Shown one piece after another: positions 21,401 through 30,284 of a DNA stretch of 64,000 nt. Numbering within the stretch: position 1 is the first letter of the stretch; every line of letters begins with the position of its first letter. The notes beneath the pieces were generated by a model, which saw only the letters and a program-made list of their open reading frames with translations, searched no databases and had not been told where the DNA came from. The position numbers were made by a program, and so were the translations under genes. Source of the DNA: Lentinus brumalis (taxonomy: Eukaryota > Basidiomycota > Agaricomycetes > Polyporales > Polyporaceae); NCBI GenBank assembly GCA_001792895.1, contig MARA01000008.1:186001-250000 (forward strand), in the 5' to 3' direction.

Positions 21401-23670
21401 AAACAGGGAGACGCGTATGGGGACGAAGATTTGCGAAGCCGCCCCGCAGCGATATGTTCGGTCAGTAGCGTTTTGAAGGCTTCGCGATATTTCTTGGGAC
21501 AGTCATACTGGCGGCGAACAATGGACAAGTTTGCGTCCTTGAGGTTGATCTCATGGAACACGTCCGAAGGGAGCTGATTCAAGTGAGGAATGTCCGACGG
21601 AAAACAGTCGGCAAACTCAGCTTTGAACTTAGCGTCCTCACGCTTGAGAGTCTCAGCAAAAGCCAACAGTTCGACGCGCTGTCGCACAGCAGCGACGACG
21701 GGGTGCGGGCCAGGAGCGTCAGGGATTGGGGTAACCTTGGGGATATTGAGCTGGACGTCCTGGATAAGGTCGCGGTGCTGGGCCAGACGGAGACGATCTT
21801 CGAGACGGTGACGTTCGCGGGTGGTGGAACGGCGGGCGGCGGGAGTAGGTACAGGAGGGACAGGAGTGGGAGCTTGAGGGTTGAGGACGTTCGTGGAGGT
21901 GCCGTCGATCCAAAGCGCACGACGATGTAAGTCGACAAGCAACTTATTTTTCGCGAGGAAAGGAACACCGAGGATTACAGGATAACAGAGCGAAGGGACA
22001 ATGATGAAACGCATAGCGCGAGAGGAATAGGTACCGCATGGAGAAAGTACAACAAATTTGCACCATTCTGTAGCCTCCCTACCCTCCCCTGCGAACGCAT
22101 CTGAGAACGGCATAGGTTGCGGGAGCTTGCGTCGGCGTAGGTTGTGCTTGATCACCGTGGCTTCGTCTACCAGGTTAACTGGGGCACCGGTATCGGTCAG
22201 CATGGGAACGTCCTCGGAGAGCGAGGACGAATCGATGCGGGCATGCCAGACGAGGTGGGGAGTGGTGGGAGGAGGACGAGGTGTAGCAGAAGGAGACGAA
22301 GGAGGGACGTACTCTGAGTCAGATCCCCAGTCATCGTCACTGTCCGTCCCAAGCGCGCCAACGAAGGAAGCGTAGACAGCAGCCACAGGGACGGGTTGGA
22401 ACGAGAGGTCCTCGTCAGAGTCGAAGTCGGTGTCTTGTGCGTCGTGAGAGATAGTTGACGCAGCGGCGACGGCCGTCGGCTTCTTGGTGGGGTTCATCGA
22501 GGACTTCTGAGCCTTCTGTGCGGCGAGAGCGTCCGCGGCCGTCAGCGTCTTGTAGGGACGAGCGGGCCAGTCGGGGCAGTCGCTGCGCATATGGCCGGCG
22601 TAGAAACGACGACACTTGTAACACCCCTTATGTTCCTTCAAGAGAGCGCGTTCTTGGTCGGTGAGAGCAGGGATGGGGGTGCGGAGATCACCGGAGGATG
22701 TCGTCGCGGACGCGGAGGAGGGTCCGCCGGAAGCGTTACGGGAGGGAGGACCAGGCTTGGTGTTGACTGACATCTTGGCGAGACGGGCATGCAGCGTCGA
22801 AAGTTCCTGGACTTCGGTGTCGCGCTTCGTCGTCCAGAGTCGATCCTCCTGAGCCATGGCCTTCTTCCACTTGGTGTAACTGGTTATGGCGAGGATCAAT
22901 TCGGTATATGCGTGGGCTTGGAGGCGATCAGATAGACGGGCGGTGATTTCATCGCGGAGAGAGGATGCCGTGAAATGTAGGGCGGTACCGGAGAGGAGGG
23001 TGTTCTTGGTTTCGAAGTCACGAACGAAGATCGCGAAGTTACCGCCCGGTTTCATCTTCATGGCAAGCATCTGGGATCGGATGGTGCGGTCCCAGTTGTC
23101 GTCCAAGAATTCCGTGCGGATCTCCGCGAGGAAGTCGTCCCAGACCATGGTCTTCAGAGTCGCCTGGTTCGTCGTCCACCACGCCTGTACAAGGGGGTCC
23201 TGGAAACCAGCCGCAACGAAAGAGACGCGGTCGGCAACCGCGGTGTTCTTGCTGTGTAGGAAGTATTGTTGACAACCCAAGTTCCAAGCAGAGACGGCTT
23301 CCGGGGTCAGAACGCCCGCCGAGAGGATCGGCGGTTGTTTCAAGACCGGATGCGTGACTTGAGCCTGGTTCGTTGTCATAGCGGGTGTATGCGTGGGGGG
23401 CGGTGGGGCGAAGATATAGGTGGAGTCTGAGGACGAAGAGGATGGAGCGTGGGATGATTTGAGAGCGGGAACGTGCGTGAAAGGCGGCGGGAAGACGTGA
23501 GGGTTGACTATATGCGTCCAGTCCGAGGGGGGTTGAGCCTCAGAAAGGATGGAGGTGGAAACGAGCGAGTTGGAGAGCGAGCGGGTTGGCGGATGAACGA
23601 TTGTGAGGAGGGGGTCCTCACCGAGTGCGTCCTCGAGGTCCGCCGACGCACGTGAAGAGAGTTCCGTCAC
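18430..23670 (-). CDS. Gag-Pol polyprotein of a Ty3/Gypsy chromovirus (1,746 aa)
   Basis: This is a single frame without stops. Order: Gag core (about 100-300); a CCHC knuckle near residue 349 (C-x2-C-x6-H-x4-C in CYKCRRFYAGHMRSDC); an aspartic protease with DTGAP near 492; reverse transcriptase with YLDDIIIWS near 869; RNase H (STDASDFCTGALLS); an integrase HHCC finger ending CEKCQRNK near 1316; an integrase core with IDFIG, SDRD and a downstream E; and a C-terminal chromodomain (EEFFVERIL...FLIRWRGYGPGHDSW) at about 1655-1710. The chromodomain presumably targets integration to modified chromatin, as in known chromoviruses. Gag and Pol share one frame, with no frameshift or stop between them. 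Upstream in-frame sequence offers no better start than 23670. The product looks functional. Confidence 0.95.
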   Translation of the reverse strand: MTELSSRASADLEDALGEDPLLTIVHPPTRSLSNSLVSTSILSEAQPPSDWTHIVNPHVFPPPFTHVPALKSSHAPSSSSSDSTYIFAPPPPTHTPAMTTNQAQVTHPVLKQPPILSAGVLTPEAVSAWNLGCQQYFLHSKNTAVADRVSFVAAGFQDPLVQAWWTTNQATLKTMVWDDFLAEIRTEFLDDNWDRTIRSQMLAMKMKPGGNFAIFVRDFETKNTLLSGTALHFTASSLRDEITARLSDRLQAHAYTELILAITSYTKWKKAMAQEDRLWTTKRDTEVQELSTLHARLAKMSVNTKPGPPSRNASGGPSSASATTSSGDLRTPIPALTDQERALLKEHKGCYKCRRFYAGHMRSDCPDWPARPYKTLTAADALAAQKAQKSSMNPTKKPTAVAAASTISHDAQDTDFDSDEDLSFQPVPVAAVYASFVGALGTDSDDDWGSDSEYVPPSSPSATPRPPPTTPHLVWHARIDSSSLSEDVPMLTDTGAPVNLVDEATVIKHNLRRRKLPQPMPFSDAFAGEGREATEWCKFVVLSPCGTYSSRAMRFIIVPSLCYPVILGVPFLAKNKLLVDLHRRALWIDGTSTNVLNPQAPTPVPPVPTPAARRSTTRERHRLEDRLRLAQHRDLIQDVQLNIPKVTPIPDAPGPHPVVAAVRQRVELLAFAETLKREDAKFKAEFADCFPSDIPHLNQLPSDVFHEINLKDANLSIVRRQYDCPKKYREAFKTLLTEHIAAGRLRKSSSPYASPCFLVPKADPTALPRWVNDYRILNENTVPDVHPLPNIQEILSDCARGKIWGKLDMTNSFFQTRVRPDHIKYTAITTPFGLYEWTVMPQGCRNAPSTHQRRMYQALRPFIGSICHVYLDDIIIWSNSLDEHRQNVKTILDALRANQLYCSLKKTDLFCTDLTFLGHRISQDGVAPDGSKIEKVLKWPTPQSASDVRSFLGLVRYISAFLPHLASHTAVLNPLTTKEAEADFLWTTKHEAAFEAVKQLVVSHECLTTIDHLNLGSNRIFVSTDASDFCTGALLSYGETLETARPVAFESAQLSGAELNYPVHEKELLAIVRALKKWQIDLLGVPFTVFTDHRTLENFTHQKHLSRRQARWQEFLGQYDFEIVYLKGSDNSVADALSRLPPPSPSAPPPVLAPPRTSAPAAHTPYSVNALRLLRRASRSLVCRPATPPLPVAPVQTLTLSTDSAWLDRIRSGYTNDRWCCKLLKSLCADSVDPVTALLDRKLDGLSIAGVSVVDGLLFVGDRLCIPRVPDIREALYRLAHDSMGHFGTDKTYALLRDSYYWPHMRRDLEKLYVPGCEKCQRNKTPPRRPRGPLHPLPIPELRLSSLTIDFIGRLPTDHGFDCIVTFTCRLNSEVRIVPCRYDMSAEDFAELFFIHWYCENGLPAEIISDRDKLFTSRFWKALHRLTGVDLKLSTSFHPETDGASERTNRTVIQMLRYHVERNQTGWSRALPLIRFHIMSTPNASTGFTPFQLRHGANPRVLPPISRPLTDAVVADLDTAGESAKALIERIETDVMEAQDNLVLAKTHQAVAANAHRDPEIPYTVGDQVLLSTFHRRRDYMQRGDHRVAKFMVRFDGPHTVLVAHPETSTYTLDLPPESSIHPTFHASLLRPFIPNDDTLFPSRTHSEPGPIVTPTGQEEFFVERILDRRRRGRGWQFLIRWRGYGPGHDSWLKGSEVQDLEALDAYLLSIGVDPKTFTTGSKTSTANTTDATEATTDATTDPETA

Positions 23671-23930
23671 GGAGCTGAGCGGTGATTCGTCTTCGTATGC
23701 GACAGATGGTTGACGGGCTGCGGAACGCGTTGTGAGGGACTGCGGGGTGGACGGGGGTCGACGGGAGAACGGCAGTTTGGGCGCGGAGACGGGAGGACGG
23801 GAGGAAGAGTGGTGGGGATGAAGCCGCCACGACGGGAGTTTAAGAGGACGGGTGGGAACGCCTAGAAGGTGGGGAAGCCTCTATGGCGTGTTCGACGTCG
23901 ACGTTCCAGAAGTGGGTATGCTCGCGGGTT

Positions 23931-23943
23931 GGGTTTGATACCA
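23931..23943 (-). promoter_or_regulatory. possible primer binding site of the Gypsy element
   Basis: On the minus strand TGGTATCAAACCC resembles the complement of an initiator-Met tRNA 3' end. It lies about 24 bp inside the 5' LTR, farther than the usual 0-5 bp, with a T-run between. Self-priming or another tRNA is possible. Confidence 0.4.
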
Positions 23944-23967
23944 GTTCGTCCGGTGTTCAAAAAAAAG

Positions 23968-24237
23968 TGTAAGCCCGTTGCCGGACTTCACTGATCACAC
24001 GCGGAAGTGAACAAGAACGAACTGCGTCGTTCAAGGAGAAGCTTAGTAGAGTACATGAGAGCGAGCATGCGATACTTACCTGCGTCGTTCAAGGAGAAGC
24101 TGAGGAACGACGCAGGCGCGGCGAGCGTTATATAGTACCGAGAAAGGCAACTGTCAAGAGTCCGTAAAAGGCGAATGTGAATACCAAATAGGCAAGAGGT
24201 CGATCGAAGTCGTGTAACGCCTGGCGAGGGCGTTACA
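23968..24237 (-). repeat. 5' LTR of the Gypsy element
   Basis: It is 270 bp and identical to 18027-18296 except for G at 24118. It is followed by the second TTCCC duplication. Confidence 0.97.
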
Positions 24238-24242
24238 TTCCC

Positions 24243-26300
24243 TTTCCCTATTATGCTAGTATTTAGTAAAGCGATTTCTGCGCGTAATCAGATAGCGTTT
24301 GACTCTGAATGTCTTACTGCTGACCGTTATGACTGTGAGCGCGGTACGCTGTCCTACCACTCTGGCAGGCCGATGCAGCAGATTCTCAAACCCGAGATGA
24401 ATCGCATCGCGTCTCCTTCGACAGAATTCGAACAAGTACTGCTGCAGCAAATGTGCATCATCAACAAACCTCAAGCGGTACTTACTTAACCTCGGTGATG
24501 ATCGCTTCCGGGGAATGCCGGACGCCCAGACAATCTGAGACGCACACACTGCTGGAGTAGTAACTACTAGTGGCTGTAGTGGCACTCTTGTCCTCCTCCT
24601 TCCTCTTGTCCTCGTCTTCATTGCGCTTTCCACACGATCTCTCACATCCCGCTGCGGTTGAGGCGCTGTCTTCCCGCTCCTCAACTGCTGGTCCTCTGTC
24701 AAGAACTGGACTCCCCACAAACGTCATGCTGCCCTGAAACCTGCTCCCGCTACATCCGCGGGCATCACAGTGGATGCCTCATAAACCGACGGTCACAGAT
24801 CTCTCTCTGGCGGCATCAGCGACATCGGCCCCGACGCAGTACTTAGCACGAACATGCCGTGGTCAGTACCTGTTGGTCCTGTTCAGTACCGAACCCGTTC
24901 CCCAGCCCTGCGACTCCACCTTCTCGACGAACTTCTCGACCGGAGGAGAGAGGACTTCTTGTACAACATGACCCAGGCCGCGCCATTTCTCGAGTGTCGA
25001 CCGTGCTCTCTGCTTATGGGGGACTCGAACGCATTCATCACGGTGAGTTGACTCGATCTCCCTTTGGTCTGCTCGTGGCCTGGGCTCGGCGTGTGCTGCG
25101 CTTCCGTTCCGTTGTGAACGGACTTGGACTTGTATTGCGGACTTGATATCTTCATTGGGGTGGGCAGCCGGAGAGCTCGAGTTGTCATGGACTCATGTCG
25201 CGCTTGCAGGTATGACAGAGCGCGCATCCATTCGCCTCACGTACTGACCTGCCCAAGCCTGCTAGCATACAGCTTGATACGTGCAGCCGCCTGTCAGTTC
25301 AATGAAATATGCACACGTACTGTTACCTCTAGCCCCCCCACCGCTCCCCACTGTCGCTGTCCCTCGGGAGGACGCTACTCCATCTCTGCATTTATGTGTG
25401 CACTGTACGTCTCTTTCTACCGTTGTAAGCATTTCAGTCATTGTTACCTTAGAGATAGCTGACTCGTGACCCGGGTAAAACCCCCTCCCTTCTATACCCT
25501 GAAACCACCAGCACCAGGGTCTGCTTGGCACCTCGCGTACGCACGCTGCAAATACATATATACGTACATATACCTGTCTTGCATCCCAACTTGAATTGAC
25601 TAACATGCTCCTACGGCTATCGGTACAGGCAAGTGACAGTCGTTGCGCGGCTGGGGTCTTTGTTTCATGTGGTTTGTGTTCGGTCTTGTTCGTGGTGCGG
25701 TTTGATGCGTCACCAGCTACTCGATGCTCCTGTAGCCAAAACAGCCGGGTTCCAGTCGGAATAGTGAGTGCTCGATTGCCCGCCTCGTGTGCGGACTTGT
25801 GCTAACCACCTTCGGGCGCAGGCTAGACATTTCCCATGACCTCCGCTGCACGGCGGGCGTGTATATGCGGCCTCGTACAACTCTGTTGTGCTGCTTTGCT
25901 CGGGGGAACCCTGACCGGTGGCTGGCAATTCGCTGCTTAGGTGAGTGCGTTCGGGGAAGCGTTCGGGAAGAGTAGGGACGAGCAAGTTCTCGCCTACCAT
26001 TGCGCAGCCGAGGGTGAGTCCGATATGTTCGCACCAGTAAGTACCGGGACGCGTAGGCGTCGCTAACGGTCTCACTTTTCCACGCCCACAGACCATCAGC
26101 ATGGCTCGTGGTTCTGGCCGTGGATGCCAATGGCAATGCGGTGCCATCATGGCCCGCGGGCCATTGTTTGGTCTACAAAGCCGTGGGCCATCGTTCTTTA
26201 TCCATTGTGCGCCGGGAATGGGTCGAGATGACCGAGCCAGACTGGCCCACAATACAGAAATCGGTGTTGAAGCTCCGACATACATCAGGAAGACCGACAC
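24243..26300. other. gene-poor stretch right of the retrotransposon
   Basis: Several short frames exist but none resembles a known protein. Closely spaced donor- and acceptor-like signals occur at 25040-25210 and 25620-26100, as in the stretch left of the element. No function is assigned. Confidence 0.4.
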
Positions 26301-26303
26301 CCG

Positions 26304-26417
26304 CTCTATTGCACTCTATAGGCAATATAGCGTTCATTGCGTCATTGCCACCTACCCTTTATATTGCACAATATTGCACCCACTACTTACTCTATTGCGC
26401 AACATAGTGCAATAGAG
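26304..26417. repeat. short inverted-repeat element, MITE-like
   Basis: CTCTATTGCA (26304-26313) and TGCAATAGAG (26408-26417) are exact inverted repeats enclosing an AT-rich stretch full of TATTGCA-like words. No target duplication is clear. Confidence 0.35.
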
Positions 26418-26739
26418 GCCTACAGAAATGTCCAAAAGAAGTAAGGTGCACTGCCTGTATAGTACATAATACTACTTAGATTGCGTACAGTGTGCACCAC
26501 ACACGAGGAGTAGTGAAAACTAGTTGTCATTGCAGAGTAACTAAAGTACATCATGAAATACGTTGCTAGTCGACAGACGACCGGAAAGACGAGCCATGGG
26601 CAGCCAACGGGCACAACCAGGGCCAGGCGACCAGGCGACCAACAGGATGAGGACCAGGTGGGCGAGCAAGAGAGGAACAGACCTGTACAATTGACAGAAC
26701 TAGGCAGGCGATGAGAACCAGACATGCCTCAAGAGCCGG

Positions 26740-27270
26740 GCGAGCATCGAGAACTGGGCAGGTGGCGAGAACTGGATGGCCGACGAGGACTAGACGCTGA
26801 CGAGGACGAGGACTAGACAGGCAATGAGAGACGGGATGGGCGAGGAGAGACAGGCGGGCGTCGAGATGGGCTGGGCGATGAGGACTGGACGGGCAAGGAG
26901 AGACTGGACGGGCGAGGAGAGACGGGATGGGCGAGGAGAGACGGGACGGGCGACGACGACTGGATGGATGAGGAGAGACGGGCGGGCGTCGAGAGCCAGA
27001 CGGGCAACGAAGACTGAACGGGCGATGAGGACTGGACGGGCAACCAGGACAGGACGAGCGATGAGATACAGGACGGGCGATGAGAGACGGGATGGGCGAT
27101 GAGAGACGGGACGGGCGATGAGAGACGTGATGGGTGACGAGAGACAGGCGGGCGACGAGAGACAGGCGGGCGACAAGAGACAGGCGGGCGACGAGAGACA
27201 GGCAGGTATTGAGAGATGGGCAGGTGACGGGAACCAGACGGGCGACGTGGACAGGCTAGGCATCGATGAG
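26740..27270. repeat. degenerate minisatellite, unit about 19-22 bp
   Basis: Variants of a unit like GACGGGCGATGAGAGACGGG repeat for roughly 500 bp. They create long open but low-complexity frames on both strands (repeats of Arg-Pro-Val/Ser on the minus strand). These frames are a by-product of the repeat, not a gene. Confidence 0.8.
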
Positions 27271-27746
27271 TGGTTTTGAAGGTGGACGGAGAAGAGTTTT
27301 GAGACGGGCAGACCTGCGTATGAAAGAGATGGGATCTACGAGGGTGGATGGGGTGACCTCGAGGTGGCTTGTGAAGGCGTGCTTGGGTGGGGTGTGGGGG
27401 CTTGAAAGCAGCAAGAGCATGGTGACTGGGACCAAGCAGGAGGGGGTGTAAATGAACGAGCAAGTGGAGGGAGATGGTGGGCAAAGACAAGGAGAGAGAC
27501 GAAAAAAACGACGAAGTCCGTCGCCCAGAGATAACAGAATCAGTCGGCGCCTGTAGCTCCGATGATCTCCGACTCCTTCCGAGGCTGCGGAGCCGTGTTC
27601 GGCGTCAAAACTCTGTGTCTCCGCTGTGAATCTGGTCTTGCTACAACGTGTTCAAATGCATTCGAGGACTTCATATCTTGGCTAACGGACCTCTGAACGT
27701 ATAGGAAGATGTTCAGCATGATGTTTTGGTGTTTTATATTGAGCCC

Positions 27747-27776
27747 ACTCTATAGCACACTATTGTGCTATAGAGT
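27747..27776. repeat. 13-bp perfect hairpin
   Basis: ACTCTATAGCACA (27747-27759) and TGTGCTATAGAGT (27764-27776) pair around a 4-base loop. The outer arm continues into GCAA and matches, inverted, TTGCACTCTATAG at 26309-26321. It may be one end of a non-autonomous element. Confidence 0.5.
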
Positions 27777-27863
27777 GCAACGGGCTGCAACGAGATTGGG
27801 CGACTGCAACGGCGTTTAGGCGCCGAAATGCGGTCTCCCTGATGTACCCCGCCCCGTCTGGCG

Positions 27864-27870
27864 TATATAA
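27864..27870 (+). promoter_or_regulatory. TATA box followed by CT-rich start region
   Basis: TATATAA is followed by about 100 bp of CT-rich sequence, the usual layout of strong basidiomycete promoters. The transcript it serves is not identified with confidence (see 28023-29560). Confidence 0.5.
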
Positions 27871-28061
27871 CCCCCTGGGTCTCCTCTGCCTTCCCTCACC
27901 AATCTTCTCCTCTTTCCTCTCTCTCCTCGCAGCTCCCCACATCAGCCCCTCCTCTCCTCGAACCACGCTCTTAGCCTCTTCCTCGCGACTCGCCACACTC
28001 AACCTCGACCGGATGCGGTCCTATGGTCGCAACCACCACACTAGTACGATCTGCGCTCCGT

Positions 28062-28089
28062 GCGAGACCGATAAGCTATTCCCACTACA
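28062..28089 (+). repeat. 28-bp direct repeat, copy 1
   Basis: It begins GCGAGACCGATAAGC and is identical to 29337-29364. Both copies are followed by a donor-like CAGT(A/G)AGT. Confidence 0.75.
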
Positions 28090-28989
28090 ACTCCTCAGTA
28101 AGTGCGCTCAACCTCGGTGCGTCGCGACCTGGCCTCCTGACGACTCCACACGGACAGGCCATGTCCGAGTCCGATGAAGACTACGACGACCTTCTACGGT
28201 CGCCCACCGTGACAATGCCTCGGCTCACCATTGAGCCGTTGAACTTCACCGCTCTACAGGCATCTCTACTGCCTCTTTCGCCGTCCCCACGAGCCTGGAC
28301 CCTTCCCGTTAAGCCGGAGCCGCTGCATATCTGCGAGGATAACCTGGCGCTGTACGGCTACCTGATGGGGTCACTCACATACCGAGGTCCTTCGTTTTGG
28401 ACCGATGGCGCGGCTCCCACCATCCTCCGATGCTGCTTTCGCAGAGCACCGCTCTTCTCACTCAACGCAGCCGTGGAGGTTGCCCGCGTATGCCCCTCTC
28501 CGCGCTTGGTAAGACCAACGGTGTCTACTGTCAGAGCGCATGCACTGGTGCAGGCTCATCGCGCAAGCCTCGCGCACACATGTGGTTGCATCCGCCGTTC
28601 TCGCCACAATGCCTGCTACCGGTTGTCGCCCAGTGGCCCGGTGCTGCACTTCGAGACCGTTCACAGAAAGCTGAAATGTTATGCCAGGTGAGTTGTGCGC
28701 CAGAAGTTTTGTACCACTTGTCGGTTGTTGACGAGCATCGTTCTACTAGCCGCCCTACCGACGAGCTCGACCCCACACTGCGCTGTGGACCGACGATGAG
28801 CTCCCAGTCGGGTTCTTCCACCAGATCCTCTTCGTCTTCCATGAAGGCAGGCATGAAGACCCAATCCCGCTCTTTCTTGATGAATAGAGCACGAGACCTA
28901 CATGTCACCCCAGACGAGTGTTCATGCGCCGTGTCACTGACACACCGCACGACATGGAGCAGATCCTCCACCTCGTGTGCCTACACACG

Positions 28990-29710
28990 ACCCTTTCCAC
29001 ATACACCCCATACCCCTTTGAACCTCGTTGCGCCCGGTCGATCTGGTCGTCGTTGCGCTCACGACTCTGGCCACATACATCCCATACCCCCTACGAACTC
29101 GACTGTGGCTATGACTCCCCACTTCATGCCGCTGCTTCTCCCAAGTTCTCCTGCGAATCAAGACGTCCCGCGCCGCAACCTGCAAGTCCGTGCATCCGCA
29201 TCGCTGCCCTCTTCCTCTTCCTCAGCGGCGCGCCTGAAAACATGTACAGACTGGCCATTGTCACCCAGCACCAACACGCAGAGGCAAAACCTAGGCTCCA
29301 TGCATACCTAGAGGAATACCCGCGCCCGCTAAACGCGCGAGACCGATAAGCTATTCCCACTACACAGCTTCAGTGAGTCCGCCCAACCGCCTCGCTGCAC
29401 CGCAATACCGGTGACTGACCATACCCCACTAACAGAGCATGAGCGAGCGCGCCGTTAACCACTACATCAGCGTAGAAGACGTCCTTACCGCCATTCGGTG
29501 GTCCGTACGCGAGAAGAAACTGATTGAATGCGATCACCTCCCAGAGACCGTGTAAGCACTGCAATCAGATTCATTACCGAGGATGGAGAGCAAAGGAGCT
29601 CGAGCACACCCTTCGTGCGCACTACTCAGTCACACTCGACATGGGCACGCACTGGCCAAGTCCCCCTCCCTATCTAAAGCGATTTTCACGTGTATTAAAA
29701 TAGCCTTGAA
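28990..29710 (+). repeat. dispersed repeat, copy 1
   Basis: It shares ordered blocks with the inverse of 63440-64000: CCACATACATCCCATA at 29071, GTGGCTATGACT near 29105, TGCAAGTCCGTGCATC at 29181 and CACGTGTATTAAAATAGC at 29687. Spacing between blocks differs by insertions and deletions. Confidence 0.65.
29337..29364 (+). repeat. 28-bp direct repeat, copy 2
   Basis: It is identical to 28062-28089. The downstream sequence is related but diverged. Confidence 0.75.
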
Positions 29711-30284
29711 AATCCACTTCCACTGTCGATTGTTCGGGAGGCTGCGAGCCTGAATGCTACGGGTATAGGAGTCCTTGTGTATGTGCATGACAAGACGGCG
29801 GGAATCCAACTTGCTGCCAAGCACAGTGATCCAAAATGTATTTGCCCGCACCTACTATATCCCGTTTGTGACATGCAGTGGTCGCCCATGGAACACTGCT
29901 GACTCGGACTGGGACGTCGTAGCGCGAGCTAACTGCTCCGAGACGACGTTGCGAACGCCACATGTACGAGCCACTTGTGCATTCCGATGTACCAAAACTG
30001 CTTACAAACAGTGTCGATCTAATGTATTGTGTGGTATTTGCCTGGTGAGCACCAAGAATAGACGAACTTGCTTCAACTTCGTGTCGGGCGCAAAGACGCG
30101 CCAGCGATTCAGTCAGCTAGGGTCAGGTCGATGACTCCCTGAGTAATCATCTCCCTTTGGGCGCCCACAGTCGGAGGCTCTGGTTTGGCGCAACTGGCAG
30201 CGGATGGGCATCCCGCGTTCGTCCATCGCGACCGAGAAGACCGCCGTCCCTTCTCAATGCTATGGATCTGACTCTCCATCCGCT
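29711..30284. other. intergenic, nothing recognised
   Basis: A plus-strand frame at 29775-30134 is Cys-rich but matches nothing I know. Its composition does not differ from the surroundings. Confidence 0.4.

Larger units (their letters stand above)
18027..24237 (-). mobile_element. intact Ty3/Gypsy LTR retrotransposon of chromovirus type
   Basis: The element is 6,211 bp. Its two 270-bp LTRs (18027-18296 and 23968-24237) both start TG and end CA. It is flanked by the 5-bp duplication TTCCC (18022-18026 and 24238-24242). It reads on the minus strand, so the 5' LTR is the right one. One uninterrupted Gag-Pol frame, a primer-binding-like site and a polypurine tract are all present. The two LTRs differ at a single base (18177 A versus 24118 G), so the insertion is very young. 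It lies in gene-poor DNA between the large UNC80-like gene and the 24-30 kb repeat region. Confidence 0.97.
28023..29560 (+). pseudogene. unrecognised, possibly degenerate gene
   Basis: A TATA/CT-rich promoter precedes a donor-like CAGTAAGT at 28094 and an acceptor before 28158. A frame from about 28160 then reads MSESDEDYDDLLRSPT onward for about 90 residues. Later segments look coding in shifting frames, for example DDELPVGFFHQILFVFHEGR near 28790 and FMRRVTDTPHDMEQILHLVC near 28920, but I cannot join them into one model. A 28-bp piece at 28062-28089 recurs at 29337-29364, again before a donor-like CAGTGAGT. I recognise no family. A many-exon gene or a decayed repeat are both possible. Confidence 0.3.

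Noticed and set aside
26790..27490. Long Arg-Pro-Val-rich frames on the minus strand
   Set aside because: They arise from the minisatellite and have no start context, splice sites or known domain.
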